Shown here piece after piece: positions 21,598-31,784 of a DNA stretch of 64,000 nucleotides. The position numbers and the translations under genes were made by a program. The stretch lies in assembly GCF_010728925.1 (NCBI RefSeq), contig NZ_AP022608.1, positions 4,836,001-4,900,000 of the forward strand, given 5' to 3'. How positions within the stretch are numbered: the stretch's first letter is position 1; each line of letters starts with the position of its first letter. The notes beneath the pieces were generated by a model. It was given only the letters and a program-made list of their open reading frames with translations, ran no database searches and was not told where the DNA came from. The stretch comes from Mycolicibacterium gadium. Lineage in GTDB: Bacteria; Actinomycetota; Actinomycetes; Mycobacteriales; Mycobacteriaceae.

Positions 21598-22634
21598 ATG
21601 GCAAAGGGATCACTCGCAGTGATCGGCGGCGGGGTCATCGGGCTGTCGGTCGCACGACGTGCCGCACTCGATGGCTGGGTCGTGCACGTGCACCGCAGCG
21701 GCGAGACCGGCTCCTCCTGGGTGGCAGGCGGCATGCTCGCCCCGCACAGCGAGGGCTGGCCCGGCGAGGAGCGGCTGCTGCGGCTGGGGCTCGCGTCGCT
21801 GAGGCTGTGGCACAGCGGGTTCCTGGACGGCCTTCCCGACAGCGTGGTCACCGCGCGCGAGTCGCTGGTCGTCGCCGTCGATCGGGCCGACGCCGCTGAC
21901 CTGAAGACCGTCGGCGAGTGGTTGGCGGCTCAGGGCCATCCGGTCGAGCCCACGACCGCCGCCCGCGAGATCGAACCGCTGCTCGCGCAGGGCATCCGGC
22001 ACGGCTTCCGTGCCGAAACCGAACTGGCCGTGGACAATCGGGCGATGGTCGACGCCCTCGCCGGACACTGCGAACGTCTCGGAGTGCGGTGGGCGCCGCC
22101 GGTCGCTGAGTTGCCCGACACTGAGGCGGACGCCGTGGTGATCGCGAACGGTATCGACGCGCCGTCGTTGTGGCCCGGCCTGCCGATCCGCCCGGTGAAG
22201 GGGGAAGTGCTTCGGCTGCGCTGGCGCCGGGGGTGCATGCCGGTACCGCAGCGGGTGATCCGCGCACGAGTGCACGGCCGCCAGGTGTACCTCGTTCCGC
22301 GGCACGACGGCGTGGTCGTCGGCGCCACCCAGTACGAGCACGGCCGCGACACCGCGCCCGCCGTCAGCGGGGTGCGCGAACTACTCGACGACGCGTGTGC
22401 CGTGATGCCCGCGCTCGCGGAGTACGAGTTCGCCGAGTGCGCGGCCGGGCTGCGCCCGATGACGCCCGACGGACTGCCCCTCGTCGGCCGGCTCGACGAA
22501 CGCACCCTGATCGCCGGTGGACACGGACGCAACGGCTTCCTGCTGGCGCCGTGGACGGCCGAGGCGATACTGGGGGAGCTGAACGGCGTTCCGCTGCCCG
22601 AAGCTGATCTGGTCGGAGGTGCGGTGAGGGTGCG

Positions 22635-22638
<4 letters not shown>
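21598..22638 (+). CDS. thiO: Glycine oxidase ThiO
   Basis: 346 residues. DAO-family flavoprotein: N-terminal FAD site SLAVIGGGVIGLSVARRAA, SSWVAGGMLAPHSEG, and C-terminal FAECAAGLRPMTPDGLPLVG followed by IAGGHGRNGFLLAP. It oxidises glycine to iminoglycine, which condenses into the thiazole ring made by ThiG. The ATG 21598 sits directly behind the riboswitch-embedded ribosome site. The stop overlaps the thiS start by 4 nt. First gene of thiO-thiS-thiG. Confidence 0.95.
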
Positions 22639-24329
<1,691 letters not shown>

Positions 24330-24339
24330 CGTGGTGGTG

Positions 24340-25854
24340 ATGGCGCACAAAACGTGGTGGAGATTGGCCGCCCTGTGGCTGGCCGCCGTCCTGGTGCTGG
24401 CCGGGTGCGGACGCGAGATGCGCCCCCAGCCGTCGCAGCCTCCGCCCACCCCGGCGGGGCCAACCACGGCGGCCACGGTCTTCGCGCAGAAGATCTCGGA
24501 GGCGGTGACAGGTGACGCGCTGATGGCGCACGTCACCAAGCTGCAGGAGATCGCCGACGAGCACGGGGGCAACAGGGCGCTCGGCACCCCTGGATATGAT
24601 GCCAGCGTCGACTATGTGGCGAACACCCTGCGCAACAAGGGGTTCGACGTGCAAACCCCTGAGTTCGAGGTGCGCCTGCCCTATTCCGACGAGCCCGCGC
24701 TGACCGTTTCGGGCGACAAAGTCGAGGCGTTTCCGCTGGAGTTCACCATCGGCACGAAGGGTGACGGGGTCGCCGGTGAGCTGGTGCCCGCCCGCGTCGA
24801 GGACTCACCGGGATGCACGGCATCCGATTACGACGGTCTGCCGGTCAACGGTGCGATCGTGCTCGTCGATCGCGGGAAGTGCCAATTCGGCGACAAACAG
24901 GCCGCCGCCGCCGAGCGCGGCGCGGTCGCGTTGGTCGTCGCCAACAACGTCGACGGCGACGAGATGGGCGGCACGCTCGGTCCCGACACGGATGTGAAGA
25001 TTCCGGTCATCGGCGTCACGAAGGCCACCGGCGCGCGACTGCGGGCGGATCCCGGCCCCGCCACTGTCAAGCTCAACGCCGGCGTACGCGTGGAGCGCAC
25101 CCGCAACGTGGTCGCCCAGACCAAGACGGGGTCCACGTCCGACGTCGTGATGATGGGTGCACACCTGGACAGCGTCGCCGAAGGGCCCGGGATCAACGAC
25201 AACGGCTCAGGGGTGGCTGCGGTGCTGGAAACGGCGCTGCAGCTGGGGAGCTCGCCGGAGGTGAAATACGCGGTGCGGTTCGGGTTCTGGGGAGCGGAGG
25301 AACTCGGTCTGCTCGGTTCCAAGGACTATGTGGCATCGCTGGATCGCGACGCGTTGATGGATCTCGCCCTCTATCTGAACTTCGACATGGTGGCCTCGCC
25401 CAATCCGGGCTACTTCACGATCGACGGCGATCAGTCCGCGCCGCCGGATCCCAGTCAGCAGGCGCCACGCATACCGGAGGGGTCGGCGGGGATCGAGCGC
25501 ACGCTCGTGGCCTACCTCAAGAGCGCGGGGAAGAACCCCGAGGACGTCCAATTCGAAGGTCGTTCGGATTTCAGCAGTTTCACGCTCGCCGGGGTTGCCG
25601 CCGGTGGTCTTTTCACCGGCGCCGAGGAGAAGATGACGCCCGAACAGGCCGAGCGGTGGGGTGGCGAGGCGGGTCAGCCGTTCGACCCGAATTACCACAA
25701 ATCAGGCGACAACATCGACAACATCGACCGTACGGCGTTCGAAATCAACGGTCGCGGTGCGGCATACGCCGTCGCGCTGTACGCGCAGGATCAGTCCGGA
25801 CGCAACGGTGTGCCGATCCGCGAGGACCGCACACGTCACGTGCTCGAATCATGA
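24340..25854 (+). CDS. lpqL: LpqL, lipoprotein aminopeptidase (M28 family)
   Basis: 504 residues. Lipoprotein signal ending LVLAGC (Cys23), a Pro-rich linker, then an M28 zinc-peptidase domain with a protease-associated (PA) insert at about 130-240. The five ligands and the base are all present: His275 (GAHLDS), Asp287 (NDNGSG), Glu320/Glu321 (GAEELG), Asp349 (LNFDMV) and His453 (NYHKSGDN). It should remove N-terminal amino acids from peptides outside the membrane, anchored by lipid. The start ATG 24340 is supported by promoter spacing. It is followed with a 4-nt overlap by a tandem paralogue. Confidence 0.93.
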   Translation: MAHKTWWRLAALWLAAVLVLAGCGREMRPQPSQPPPTPAGPTTAATVFAQKISEAVTGDALMAHVTKLQEIADEHGGNRALGTPGYDASVDYVANTLRNKGFDVQTPEFEVRLPYSDEPALTVSGDKVEAFPLEFTIGTKGDGVAGELVPARVEDSPGCTASDYDGLPVNGAIVLVDRGKCQFGDKQAAAAERGAVALVVANNVDGDEMGGTLGPDTDVKIPVIGVTKATGARLRADPGPATVKLNAGVRVERTRNVVAQTKTGSTSDVVMMGAHLDSVAEGPGINDNGSGVAAVLETALQLGSSPEVKYAVRFGFWGAEELGLLGSKDYVASLDRDALMDLALYLNFDMVASPNPGYFTIDGDQSAPPDPSQQAPRIPEGSAGIERTLVAYLKSAGKNPEDVQFEGRSDFSSFTLAGVAAGGLFTGAEEKMTPEQAERWGGEAGQPFDPNYHKSGDNIDNIDRTAFEINGRGAAYAVALYAQDQSGRNGVPIREDRTRHVLES

Positions 25855-27314
25855 AGCGATGGGCGGCAGTCCTTGCGGTCACTGCGGTGCTGACGTCGTG
25901 CTCCTCGTCGGACTCCGCAGGCCCTTCACCGGATCTAGCGGCCGAACTGGCGGGCAAGGTCGGCGCGGACGGAATGTATGCGCACCTGAACGAACTGCAG
26001 AAGATCGCCGAAGCGAACGACGGCACCAGGGCCAACGGCACCCCCGGCTATGACGCCAGCGTGGACTATGTTGCAAAGTTCCTGCAGGACAGAGGATTCG
26101 ATGTTCAGACTCCGGAGTTCGAATTGCTCGCCCGCTCGGAGGGCGGAGACCCGAAACTCACGATCGCCGGCCGCAACTACAACGTCGAGCAGGCGTCACT
26201 GCTGATCACCACACCGCGCGCCGGGTTGAGCGGGGTGACGCTGCGACCGCAGAGGACATCCACGGGATGCCGCTCCGCCGACTATGGCACGGTGTCGATG
26301 AAGGGCGCGATCGCCGTCGTCGACGACGCCGGCTGCTCGGTCGTCGACAAGCAGAACGCCGCCGTCGACCGGGGTGCGGTGGGCATGCTCGTCGTCAGCG
26401 CTCCCGCGCCGGGCGCAGGCAGCCCACCCGGCCTCTTCACACCGGGCTACTACCAGCAACTCACCGTCCCGGTCGGTGTGATCGGCAACGACGCGAACGC
26501 GGCGCTGCGGCGCACCACCGCACCCGTGAAGCTGATTCTGGACAACAAACCGGTGATGAGGAAAGCCCGAAATGTGCTGGCGCAGACCAAATCGGGTGAC
26601 ACCAGCAATGTGGTGATGGTCGGTGCGCACCTCGACAGCTCTGCCCGTAGCCCCGGCATCAACGACGACGGCTCAGGGGTCGCAGCGGTGCTGGAGACCG
26701 CTGCGGCGCTTGGTTCGGCACCGCAGATAAAGAACGCCGTGCGGTTCGCCCTGTGGGGTTCGGAGGAGAATGCGCTGCAGGGGGCGACGAAGTACATCCG
26801 CGGACTCGAGGCCGGACAACTCGACGAGATCGCGCTGTATCTCGACCTCGAGATGATCGGTTCACCCAACGCCGGCTACTTCACCTACGACGGCGACCAG
26901 TCGGGCCAGCCGAATCCCGAAATCCCGCTGGATACCATTCCGGTGGGTTCAGCCGGCATCGAGCGAACGCTGGCGTCCTACCTCAACAGTGCGGGCGCGC
27001 GGCCCGCCGACATGCCGCTGACCCGCTACACCGACTACAACGCATTCCTGACCGCAGGCGTACCTGTCGGCGGACTGACGACGGGTGCATCGCAGCGGAA
27101 AACCGAAGTACAGGCACGGCTTTGGGGCGGCCGCGCCGGCGTGCCGTATGACCCCAACTACCGGACTCCGCGCGACACGATCGACAACATCGACCGCGAT
27201 GCGCTGGCGGTCATGGGAGCGGCGGCGGCCTTTACGGTCGGCACGTACGCGCAATCGCTCGAGGGTGTCAATGGAGTTCCGGTGCGGGATCAGCGACATC
27301 GGAGCGGTCGCTAG
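25851..27314 (+). CDS. LpqL paralogue with altered metal site (possible pseudo-peptidase lipoprotein)
   Basis: 487 residues. Lipobox LTSC (Cys17), PA-type insert and M28 fold as in the preceding lpqL, with long identical stretches (GTPGYDASVDYVA, GFDVQTPEFE, SGVAAVLET, GSAGIERTL). His260, Asp272 and Glu305/306 are kept, but the position of LpqL Asp349 is Glu334 (LDLEMI) and that of LpqL His453 is Arg438 (NYRTPRDT). Two of the five usual ligands are thus changed, so activity may be lost or altered. It overlaps lpqL by 4 nt and must be co-translated. From memory it differs from LpqM, which follows lpqL in M. tuberculosis, so I do not give it that name. The 3' end overlaps the opposing permease by 47 bp. 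Confidence 0.88.
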   Translation: MKRWAAVLAVTAVLTSCSSSDSAGPSPDLAAELAGKVGADGMYAHLNELQKIAEANDGTRANGTPGYDASVDYVAKFLQDRGFDVQTPEFELLARSEGGDPKLTIAGRNYNVEQASLLITTPRAGLSGVTLRPQRTSTGCRSADYGTVSMKGAIAVVDDAGCSVVDKQNAAVDRGAVGMLVVSAPAPGAGSPPGLFTPGYYQQLTVPVGVIGNDANAALRRTTAPVKLILDNKPVMRKARNVLAQTKSGDTSNVVMVGAHLDSSARSPGINDDGSGVAAVLETAAALGSAPQIKNAVRFALWGSEENALQGATKYIRGLEAGQLDEIALYLDLEMIGSPNAGYFTYDGDQSGQPNPEIPLDTIPVGSAGIERTLASYLNSAGARPADMPLTRYTDYNAFLTAGVPVGGLTTGASQRKTEVQARLWGGRAGVPYDPNYRTPRDTIDNIDRDALAVMGAAAAFTVGTYAQSLEGVNGVPVRDQRHRSGR

Positions 27315-28557
27315 CCCGTCTGAAACCCAGCAGCCGCATGCCGTGATACACGGCCAGGGCGGCGATCGACCCTAGCGCGATACCGGTGAACGTCAAATTG
27401 CCTGCCTGCCAGGTGAAGTCGGCGATGCCGATGACAAGGGGGATGGCCGCGGTCATCTGGTTGATCGGCTTGGAGAAGTCGACTCCATTCGTCAGCCATA
27501 TCCGCACGCCGAGAATGCCGACCAATCCGTACAGGACAACCGTAGCCCCGCCGAGCACTCCTGCTGGGATGGCCGAGATGGCGGCGCCAACCTTCGGGCA
27601 CAGCGATAGCGCGATGGCGACCGCCGCGGCAACCCAGTACGCCGCCGTCGAATAGACGCGGGTGGCGGCCATGACGCCGATGTTCTCCGCGTACGTGGTG
27701 GTCGCCGAACCGCCGCCGAAGCCCGCCAGCGTCGTCGCCACGCCGTCGGCGGCCAGCGCGCGGCCCGTCACCGGATCGACGTCGGTGCCGGTCATCTGGC
27801 CGACCGACTTGACGTGCCCGATGTTCTCGGCCACCAGGGCGATGACGGCGGGCAGGAACATCGGCAACACCGCCAACGTGAAGGTCGGGGTCTGGAACTC
27901 GGGAAGCCCCACCCAGGGTGCGGCCTTGATACCCGAGGTGTCGACCTCGCCCAGGATCAGCGCCAGCAGGTACCCCGCGAACACGGCGATGAAGATCGCG
28001 AGTCGTCCGATGATGCCGCGGAACAACGCCAGCGTCGCCAGCAACAGCACCAGCGTGACGATGCCCACGAGCGGGCCCTGCTCGAAGTTCGTCTTCGCTG
28101 CGGGCGCGAGGTTGAAGCCGATCAGCGCGACGATCGCGCCGGTGACCACCGGAGGCAGGGTCACATCGATCCAGTGCGTGCCGACCAGATGCACGACGGC
28201 GCCGATGACGATCAGTGCGACACCGACCGCCACCAGGCCGCCAAGGGCGCTGCCCGTCCCGTTCGACGCGACGGCCGCGGTGACCGGAGCGATCACCGAG
28301 AAGCTCGAACCGAGATAACTCGGCAGCCGGTTGCCGGTGATCAGCAGGAACAGCACCGTGCCGATACCGGAGAACAGCAGGGTGGTCGCCGGCGGAAATC
28401 CGGTGAGTACCGGCACCAGGAAGGTCGCGCCGAACATCGCCACGACGTGTTGTGCGCCGATGCCGATCGTGCGGAACCAGTCGAGCCGTTCGTCAGGCGC
28501 GACGACGAAGTCGTCGTCGGCACTTGCATCGACCTTCGTCCATGTCAGGAGAGCCAT
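27268..28557 (-). CDS. Uracil/xanthine permease family transporter (NCS2)
   Basis: 429 residues with about 12-14 membrane segments. The NCS2 signature is clear: VAENIGHVKSVG and GFGGGSATTTYAENIGVMAATRVYS, and GSSFSVIAPV near residue 85. The wording is closer to UraA/PyrP uracil permeases than to xanthine permeases, so proton-coupled uracil uptake is likely. It follows the amino-acid permease gene with a 13-bp overlap, so the two are probably co-transcribed. No pyrimidine-pathway gene is nearby. Confidence 0.9.
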   Translation of the reverse strand: MALLTWTKVDASADDDFVVAPDERLDWFRTIGIGAQHVVAMFGATFLVPVLTGFPPATTLLFSGIGTVLFLLITGNRLPSYLGSSFSVIAPVTAAVASNGTGSALGGLVAVGVALIVIGAVVHLVGTHWIDVTLPPVVTGAIVALIGFNLAPAAKTNFEQGPLVGIVTLVLLLATLALFRGIIGRLAIFIAVFAGYLLALILGEVDTSGIKAAPWVGLPEFQTPTFTLAVLPMFLPAVIALVAENIGHVKSVGQMTGTDVDPVTGRALAADGVATTLAGFGGGSATTTYAENIGVMAATRVYSTAAYWVAAAVAIALSLCPKVGAAISAIPAGVLGGATVVLYGLVGILGVRIWLTNGVDFSKPINQMTAAIPLVIGIADFTWQAGNLTFTGIALGSIAALAVYHGMRLLGFRRASDRSDVADPAPELH

Positions 28558-29804
28558 GCTCTAAGACCGTAGGCAACCGTCCCTGCGAGCACCACGCAAC
28601 TGCCAACGATCACCGACGACAGGGGCAGGGTGAACGCGAGCAACAGGCAGCCCGCCAGGCCCAAGCCCGGACCGATCCGCGCGGCCCAAGCCCCCAGTCG
28701 CCGGCCTTCCGGCTCCAGCGTCCACGCCGACGCGTTGGCGATCGCGTAGTACAGCAGGACGGCGAACGACGAGAAGCCGATCGCGTCTCGGACGTCGACG
28801 AGCGCCGCGGCTACCGCCACCACGATGCCGACGGCCACCTCAGCGCGATGTGGGCTGCCGAACCGAGGGTGCACGGCGGACAGGGCGTGCGGGAGGTGGC
28901 GGTCGCGCGCCATCGCCAAGGTGGTGCGCGACACCCCGAGAACAAGAGCGAGCAGTGAACCGAGCGCGGCGACGGCGGCCCCGACGCGGACGATGGGTTC
29001 CAGCACGGGAAAGCCCGCCGCGGTGACCGCGTCGGCGAGCGGCGCCGTCGTGGAAGCGAGTGTGTCACTGCCTGATTCGGCCAGCACCGCGACGGCCACC
29101 ACGCCGTACACCACCAACGCAATCGTCAGCGCGATCGGGATGGCGCGTGGGATCGTGCGGGCCGGATCGCGCACCTCCTCGCCGAGGGTCGCGATGCGCG
29201 CGTAGCCGGCGAATGCGAAGAACAGCAAGCCCGCGGCCTGCAGCACGCCCGCAACGGAGAGGTCCGAATGCAGGCCGATCCGCGACACTTCCGCGTCGCC
29301 GAAGCCGAGGATGAGGACCACCACCGCCGCGAGCACCGCGAGCACCACGGCGACGATGGCGCGGGTCAGCAGCGCCGACTTTTGAATGCCGGTGTAGTTC
29401 AACGCCGTCAGTGCCACCACCGCTGCGACCGCAACCGCATGCGCCCAGGCCGGCCACACGTAGTAGCCGACGGTGAGTGCCATGGCCGCGCAGGAGGCCG
29501 TCTTGCCGACGACGAAGCTCCACCCCGCGGTATAGCCCCAGAAATCTCCGAGTCGTTCCCTGCCGTATACGTAGGTGCCGCCGGATTGCGGATACCGGGC
29601 CGCCAACCGGGCCGAGGAGGTGGCATTGCAGTACGCGACGACCGCGGCGATGCCCAGGCCCACGAGCAGACCGGACCCGGCGGCGGCCGCCGCAGGGGCC
29701 AGCGCGACGAATATGCCCGCGCCGACCATCGACCCCAGGCCGATGATGACGGCGTCGAAAGTGTTAAGGCGCCGGGAAAGCGCAGGGCCGTCCGGCGTGC
29801 TCAC
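28545..29804 (-). CDS. APC-superfamily amino acid permease
   Basis: 419 residues from GTG 29804, shorter than many APC carriers but with the core. IIGLGSMVGAGIFVALAPA is the substrate-binding helix 1; PQSGGTYVYGRERLG is helix 3; FFAFAGYARIATLGEEVRDPARTIPRAI is helix 6 and its loop. About 11-12 membrane segments can be traced. The likely role is amino acid or amine uptake or exchange, with unknown specificity. A TAGCAT -10 box ends 6 nt before the GTG, and the uracil permease gene follows as the second gene of the transcript. Confidence 0.9.
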   Translation of the reverse strand: MSTPDGPALSRRLNTFDAVIIGLGSMVGAGIFVALAPAAAAAGSGLLVGLGIAAVVAYCNATSSARLAARYPQSGGTYVYGRERLGDFWGYTAGWSFVVGKTASCAAMALTVGYYVWPAWAHAVAVAAVVALTALNYTGIQKSALLTRAIVAVVLAVLAAVVVLILGFGDAEVSRIGLHSDLSVAGVLQAAGLLFFAFAGYARIATLGEEVRDPARTIPRAIPIALTIALVVYGVVAVAVLAESGSDTLASTTAPLADAVTAAGFPVLEPIVRVGAAVAALGSLLALVLGVSRTTLAMARDRHLPHALSAVHPRFGSPHRAEVAVGIVVAVAAALVDVRDAIGFSSFAVLLYYAIANASAWTLEPEGRRLGAWAARIGPGLGLAGCLLLAFTLPLSSVIVGSCVVLAGTVAYGLRAWLS

Positions 29805-29810
29805 ACGTTG

Positions 29811-29816
29811 ATGCTA
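29811..29816 (-). promoter_or_regulatory. -10 box of the APC permease gene (leaderless)
   Basis: Minus-strand TAGCAT, 6 nt before the GTG at 29804. It lies in the 14-bp gap to the next gene's stop. Confidence 0.5.
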
Positions 29817-29818
29817 TT

Positions 29819-30160
29819 TCAGGCGACGGGGTCTTTCCCGAATGCCGATTCGCTGCCCCAGACGAGCGCTGTCACCGCAGCGAGTACGGCGAGCGCAATC
29901 GACGCGATCACCACGGGTGGGATCGTCCACAGCCGGCGTGTGAGAACAGCAGTCTCACATTGGTCGACGTAGGAGTGCTCACCGGCGGCGGCCGCGGCCT
30001 GGCTCAGATCGGTGGCGAATCCCGTCCCGCACTTGATCTGGAACCCGTATTGGTCGAAGGCGTCGAGGAAGACCGGATATTTGAGGGCCAGCAGCCCCGC
30101 GGCGATCACGACGACGCACCCGACGCCGAAGTAGAACGCGCGATGATGATAGTGATGCAT
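29819..30160 (-). CDS. Small two-helix membrane protein
   Basis: 113 residues beginning with a His-rich cytoplasmic tip (MHHYHHRAF). One helix lies at about 10-26 (FGVGCVVVIAAGLLALKY), then an external loop with two cysteines (KCGTGF and DQCETA), then a second helix at about 80-98 (VVIASIALAVLAAVTALVW). The two loop cysteines could form a disulphide. GGGGG about 6 nt upstream may be the ribosome site. The family is not recognised; similar two-helix proteins are common in mycobacteria. It is divergent from the double TetR gene. Confidence 0.75.
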   Translation of the reverse strand: MHHYHHRAFYFGVGCVVVIAAGLLALKYPVFLDAFDQYGFQIKCGTGFATDLSQAAAAAGEHSYVDQCETAVLTRRLWTIPPVVIASIALAVLAAVTALVWGSESAFGKDPVA

Positions 30161-30189
30161 ACGGCCCCCGTTCGTGTCGCGGAGGCTCT

Positions 30190-30195
30190 ATGTTA
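30190..30195 (-). promoter_or_regulatory. Candidate -10 box of the small membrane protein gene
   Basis: Minus-strand TAACAT, 29 nt before the ATG at 30160, which would give a leader of about 23 nt carrying the GGGGG ribosome site. Confidence 0.35.
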
Positions 30196-30272
30196 ATGAC
30201 CGTTCTTCCCATCGTCACTGCTTTTGGCGGGTTTTCGACCTGCTCGCGAGCGATGTTTGGGTAACTTCGGTT

Positions 30273-31526
30273 ATGGTGTGTGCCATGGCGCGCCACCGGC
30301 CAGCAAGCGGCGAATCGATTCGGCGCCGCCCCAAGGATCGCAAGGCCCAGATCGCTCGTGCTTCGGCCGAAGCGTTCAGCACGCTGGGCTTTCACGGTGT
30401 GAGCATGGAAGCCATCGCGTCTCGCGTGGGCATCTCGGCCGCGGCGCTGTACCGGCACTACACCGGCAAGTACGAGCTCTTCCGTGATGCGGTGCTCAGC
30501 CTCGGCCAGCAACTGGTGGACTGCACAGAGTTCGCCGAGGACGCCGCGACGGAGGACCCGCAAGTCGTGCTGCGCCGACTGGTCGCCGCGCTCATCGACA
30601 CCGCGATGGCCAATCGCGAATCCGGCGGGCTCTATCGATGGGAAGGCCGCTATCTGCGCGGCGACGACCAGGCCACGCTGATAGCGCAGATGCGCACCGT
30701 GCACCACCGGATCCAGCGACCCCTATGCGTCATCCGCCCCGAGCTCACCGGTCGGCAACGCTGGACGTTGTCGACGGCGGTCCTTTCGGTGCTCGGCAGC
30801 ATCGTCGATCACCGGGCCAAGCTGCCCGCGATTCAGGTGCGGGCGTTGCTGGCCGAGCTCGCGGATGCCGTTCTGGCCGCCGAACTCCCCGATCCCGCCG
30901 ACGATCAGGATGCCATAGACCCGAACGTGTCGACGGGCACGGAGTCGTCGAGATACGAAGCGCTGCTTGACGAATCGATGCGGTTGTTCAATCTCAACGG
31001 ATATCGCGACACGGGGATGGAAGACATCGCGGCGGCGGTCGGCATGCCGGCGTCGGGGATCTACCGGTACTTCTCCGGCAAGAGCGACATCCTCGCGGCG
31101 GCGTTCCGCAGGGCGGCCGATCGGCTCTCGGCGGATACCTCGACCATCACGGCCACGATCGCTGATCCGCAGGAGGCGCTGACCGCGGTCATCGATGCGT
31201 ACGTCGCTCGGTCGTTCGACCGGCCGGAACTCGATTACGTCTACTACAGCGAGCGGCTCAACATGACCGCGGCCGACCAGAAGGTCCTGCGCAACATGCA
31301 ACGCTCCACGGTGGAGGCATGGGTCGAACTGGTCGTGGCGGTCCGTCCGGAGTGGACACCGGGACAGGCGCGGTTCGCCGTGCACGCGGCGATGTCACTG
31401 GTGGTCGATCTCGGCCGCCTGATGCACTACGAGCGATCGGTGCACAGCTTCGAGACGATGGAGCGGCTGCTCGACCTGACGTTGTTGGGCCGCTACCGGT
31501 TACGAGCGACATTGCCCGCCAAGTAG
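30273..31526 (+). CDS. TetR-type regulator with two tandem TetR modules
   Basis: 417 residues from ATG 30273; an ATG at 30285 would give 413. The first TetR DNA-binding domain covers about 24-70 (ASAEAFSTLGFHGVSMEAIASRVGI ... LYRHYTGKYELF), with its helical ligand part to ~205. A second full module starts at ~228: DESMRLFNLNGYRDTGMEDIAAAVGMP ... IYRYFSGKSDIL, then its own helical region. Single-chain double TetR proteins are uncommon; the two halves may act as a pseudo-dimer. Targets are unknown; the small membrane protein gene and the monooxygenase are neighbours. TAACTT, 5 nt before ATG 30273, is part of the short hairpin-like TAAC-TTCG-GTTA and may be a leaderless promoter and self-operator. 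Confidence 0.87.
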   Translation: MVCAMARHRPASGESIRRRPKDRKAQIARASAEAFSTLGFHGVSMEAIASRVGISAAALYRHYTGKYELFRDAVLSLGQQLVDCTEFAEDAATEDPQVVLRRLVAALIDTAMANRESGGLYRWEGRYLRGDDQATLIAQMRTVHHRIQRPLCVIRPELTGRQRWTLSTAVLSVLGSIVDHRAKLPAIQVRALLAELADAVLAAELPDPADDQDAIDPNVSTGTESSRYEALLDESMRLFNLNGYRDTGMEDIAAAVGMPASGIYRYFSGKSDILAAAFRRAADRLSADTSTITATIADPQEALTAVIDAYVARSFDRPELDYVYYSERLNMTAADQKVLRNMQRSTVEAWVELVVAVRPEWTPGQARFAVHAAMSLVVDLGRLMHYERSVHSFETMERLLDLTLLGRYRLRATLPAK

Positions 31527-31765
31527 GCGCCGTACGCGAGCATTCCGACGACGGCCAGGCGGCGGGTCTTCGGTGCGACGAGGCCGAGGCCCAGAGCCGT
31601 CTCGATGCCGCCGTTGATGTAGATGTTCTGTTGGGTGTTGCGCGGAAAAGCCGGCGCGGTGATCGATTCGAAGAGCTGAGGGCGGGCGAAGTGGGCCAGG
31701 CCCGTCCCTGCGAGGGCCAGGCCCGCTATCGTCGCGCCACGCGAATTCTTCTGTTCTGAGGGCAC
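31493..31765 (-). CDS. Small membrane protein, DoxX-like, mycobacterial
   Basis: 90 residues from GTG 31765, which has GAGAGGA about 9 nt upstream; an in-frame TTG at 31792 (99 residues) would overlap the monooxygenase stop and is less likely. Motifs are IAGLALAGTGLAHFARPQLFESIT and NIYINGGIETALGLGLVAPKTRRLA, with three short hydrophobic helices. This arrangement is seen in DoxX/DUF4267-like proteins; function unknown. It lies just downstream of the Baeyer-Villiger-type gene and is probably in the same transcript. The 3' end overlaps the TetR gene by 34 bp. Confidence 0.72.
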   Translation of the reverse strand: MPSEQKNSRGATIAGLALAGTGLAHFARPQLFESITAPAFPRNTQQNIYINGGIETALGLGLVAPKTRRLAVVGMLAYGAYLAGNVARNR

Positions 31766-31784
31766 TGCTACCGATCCTCTCTGA

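Noticed and set aside
25851..27314. Naming the second M28 lipoprotein LpqM
   Set aside because: It is a close tandem copy of LpqL; LpqM as I recall it is a different metalloprotease type, so position alone is not enough.
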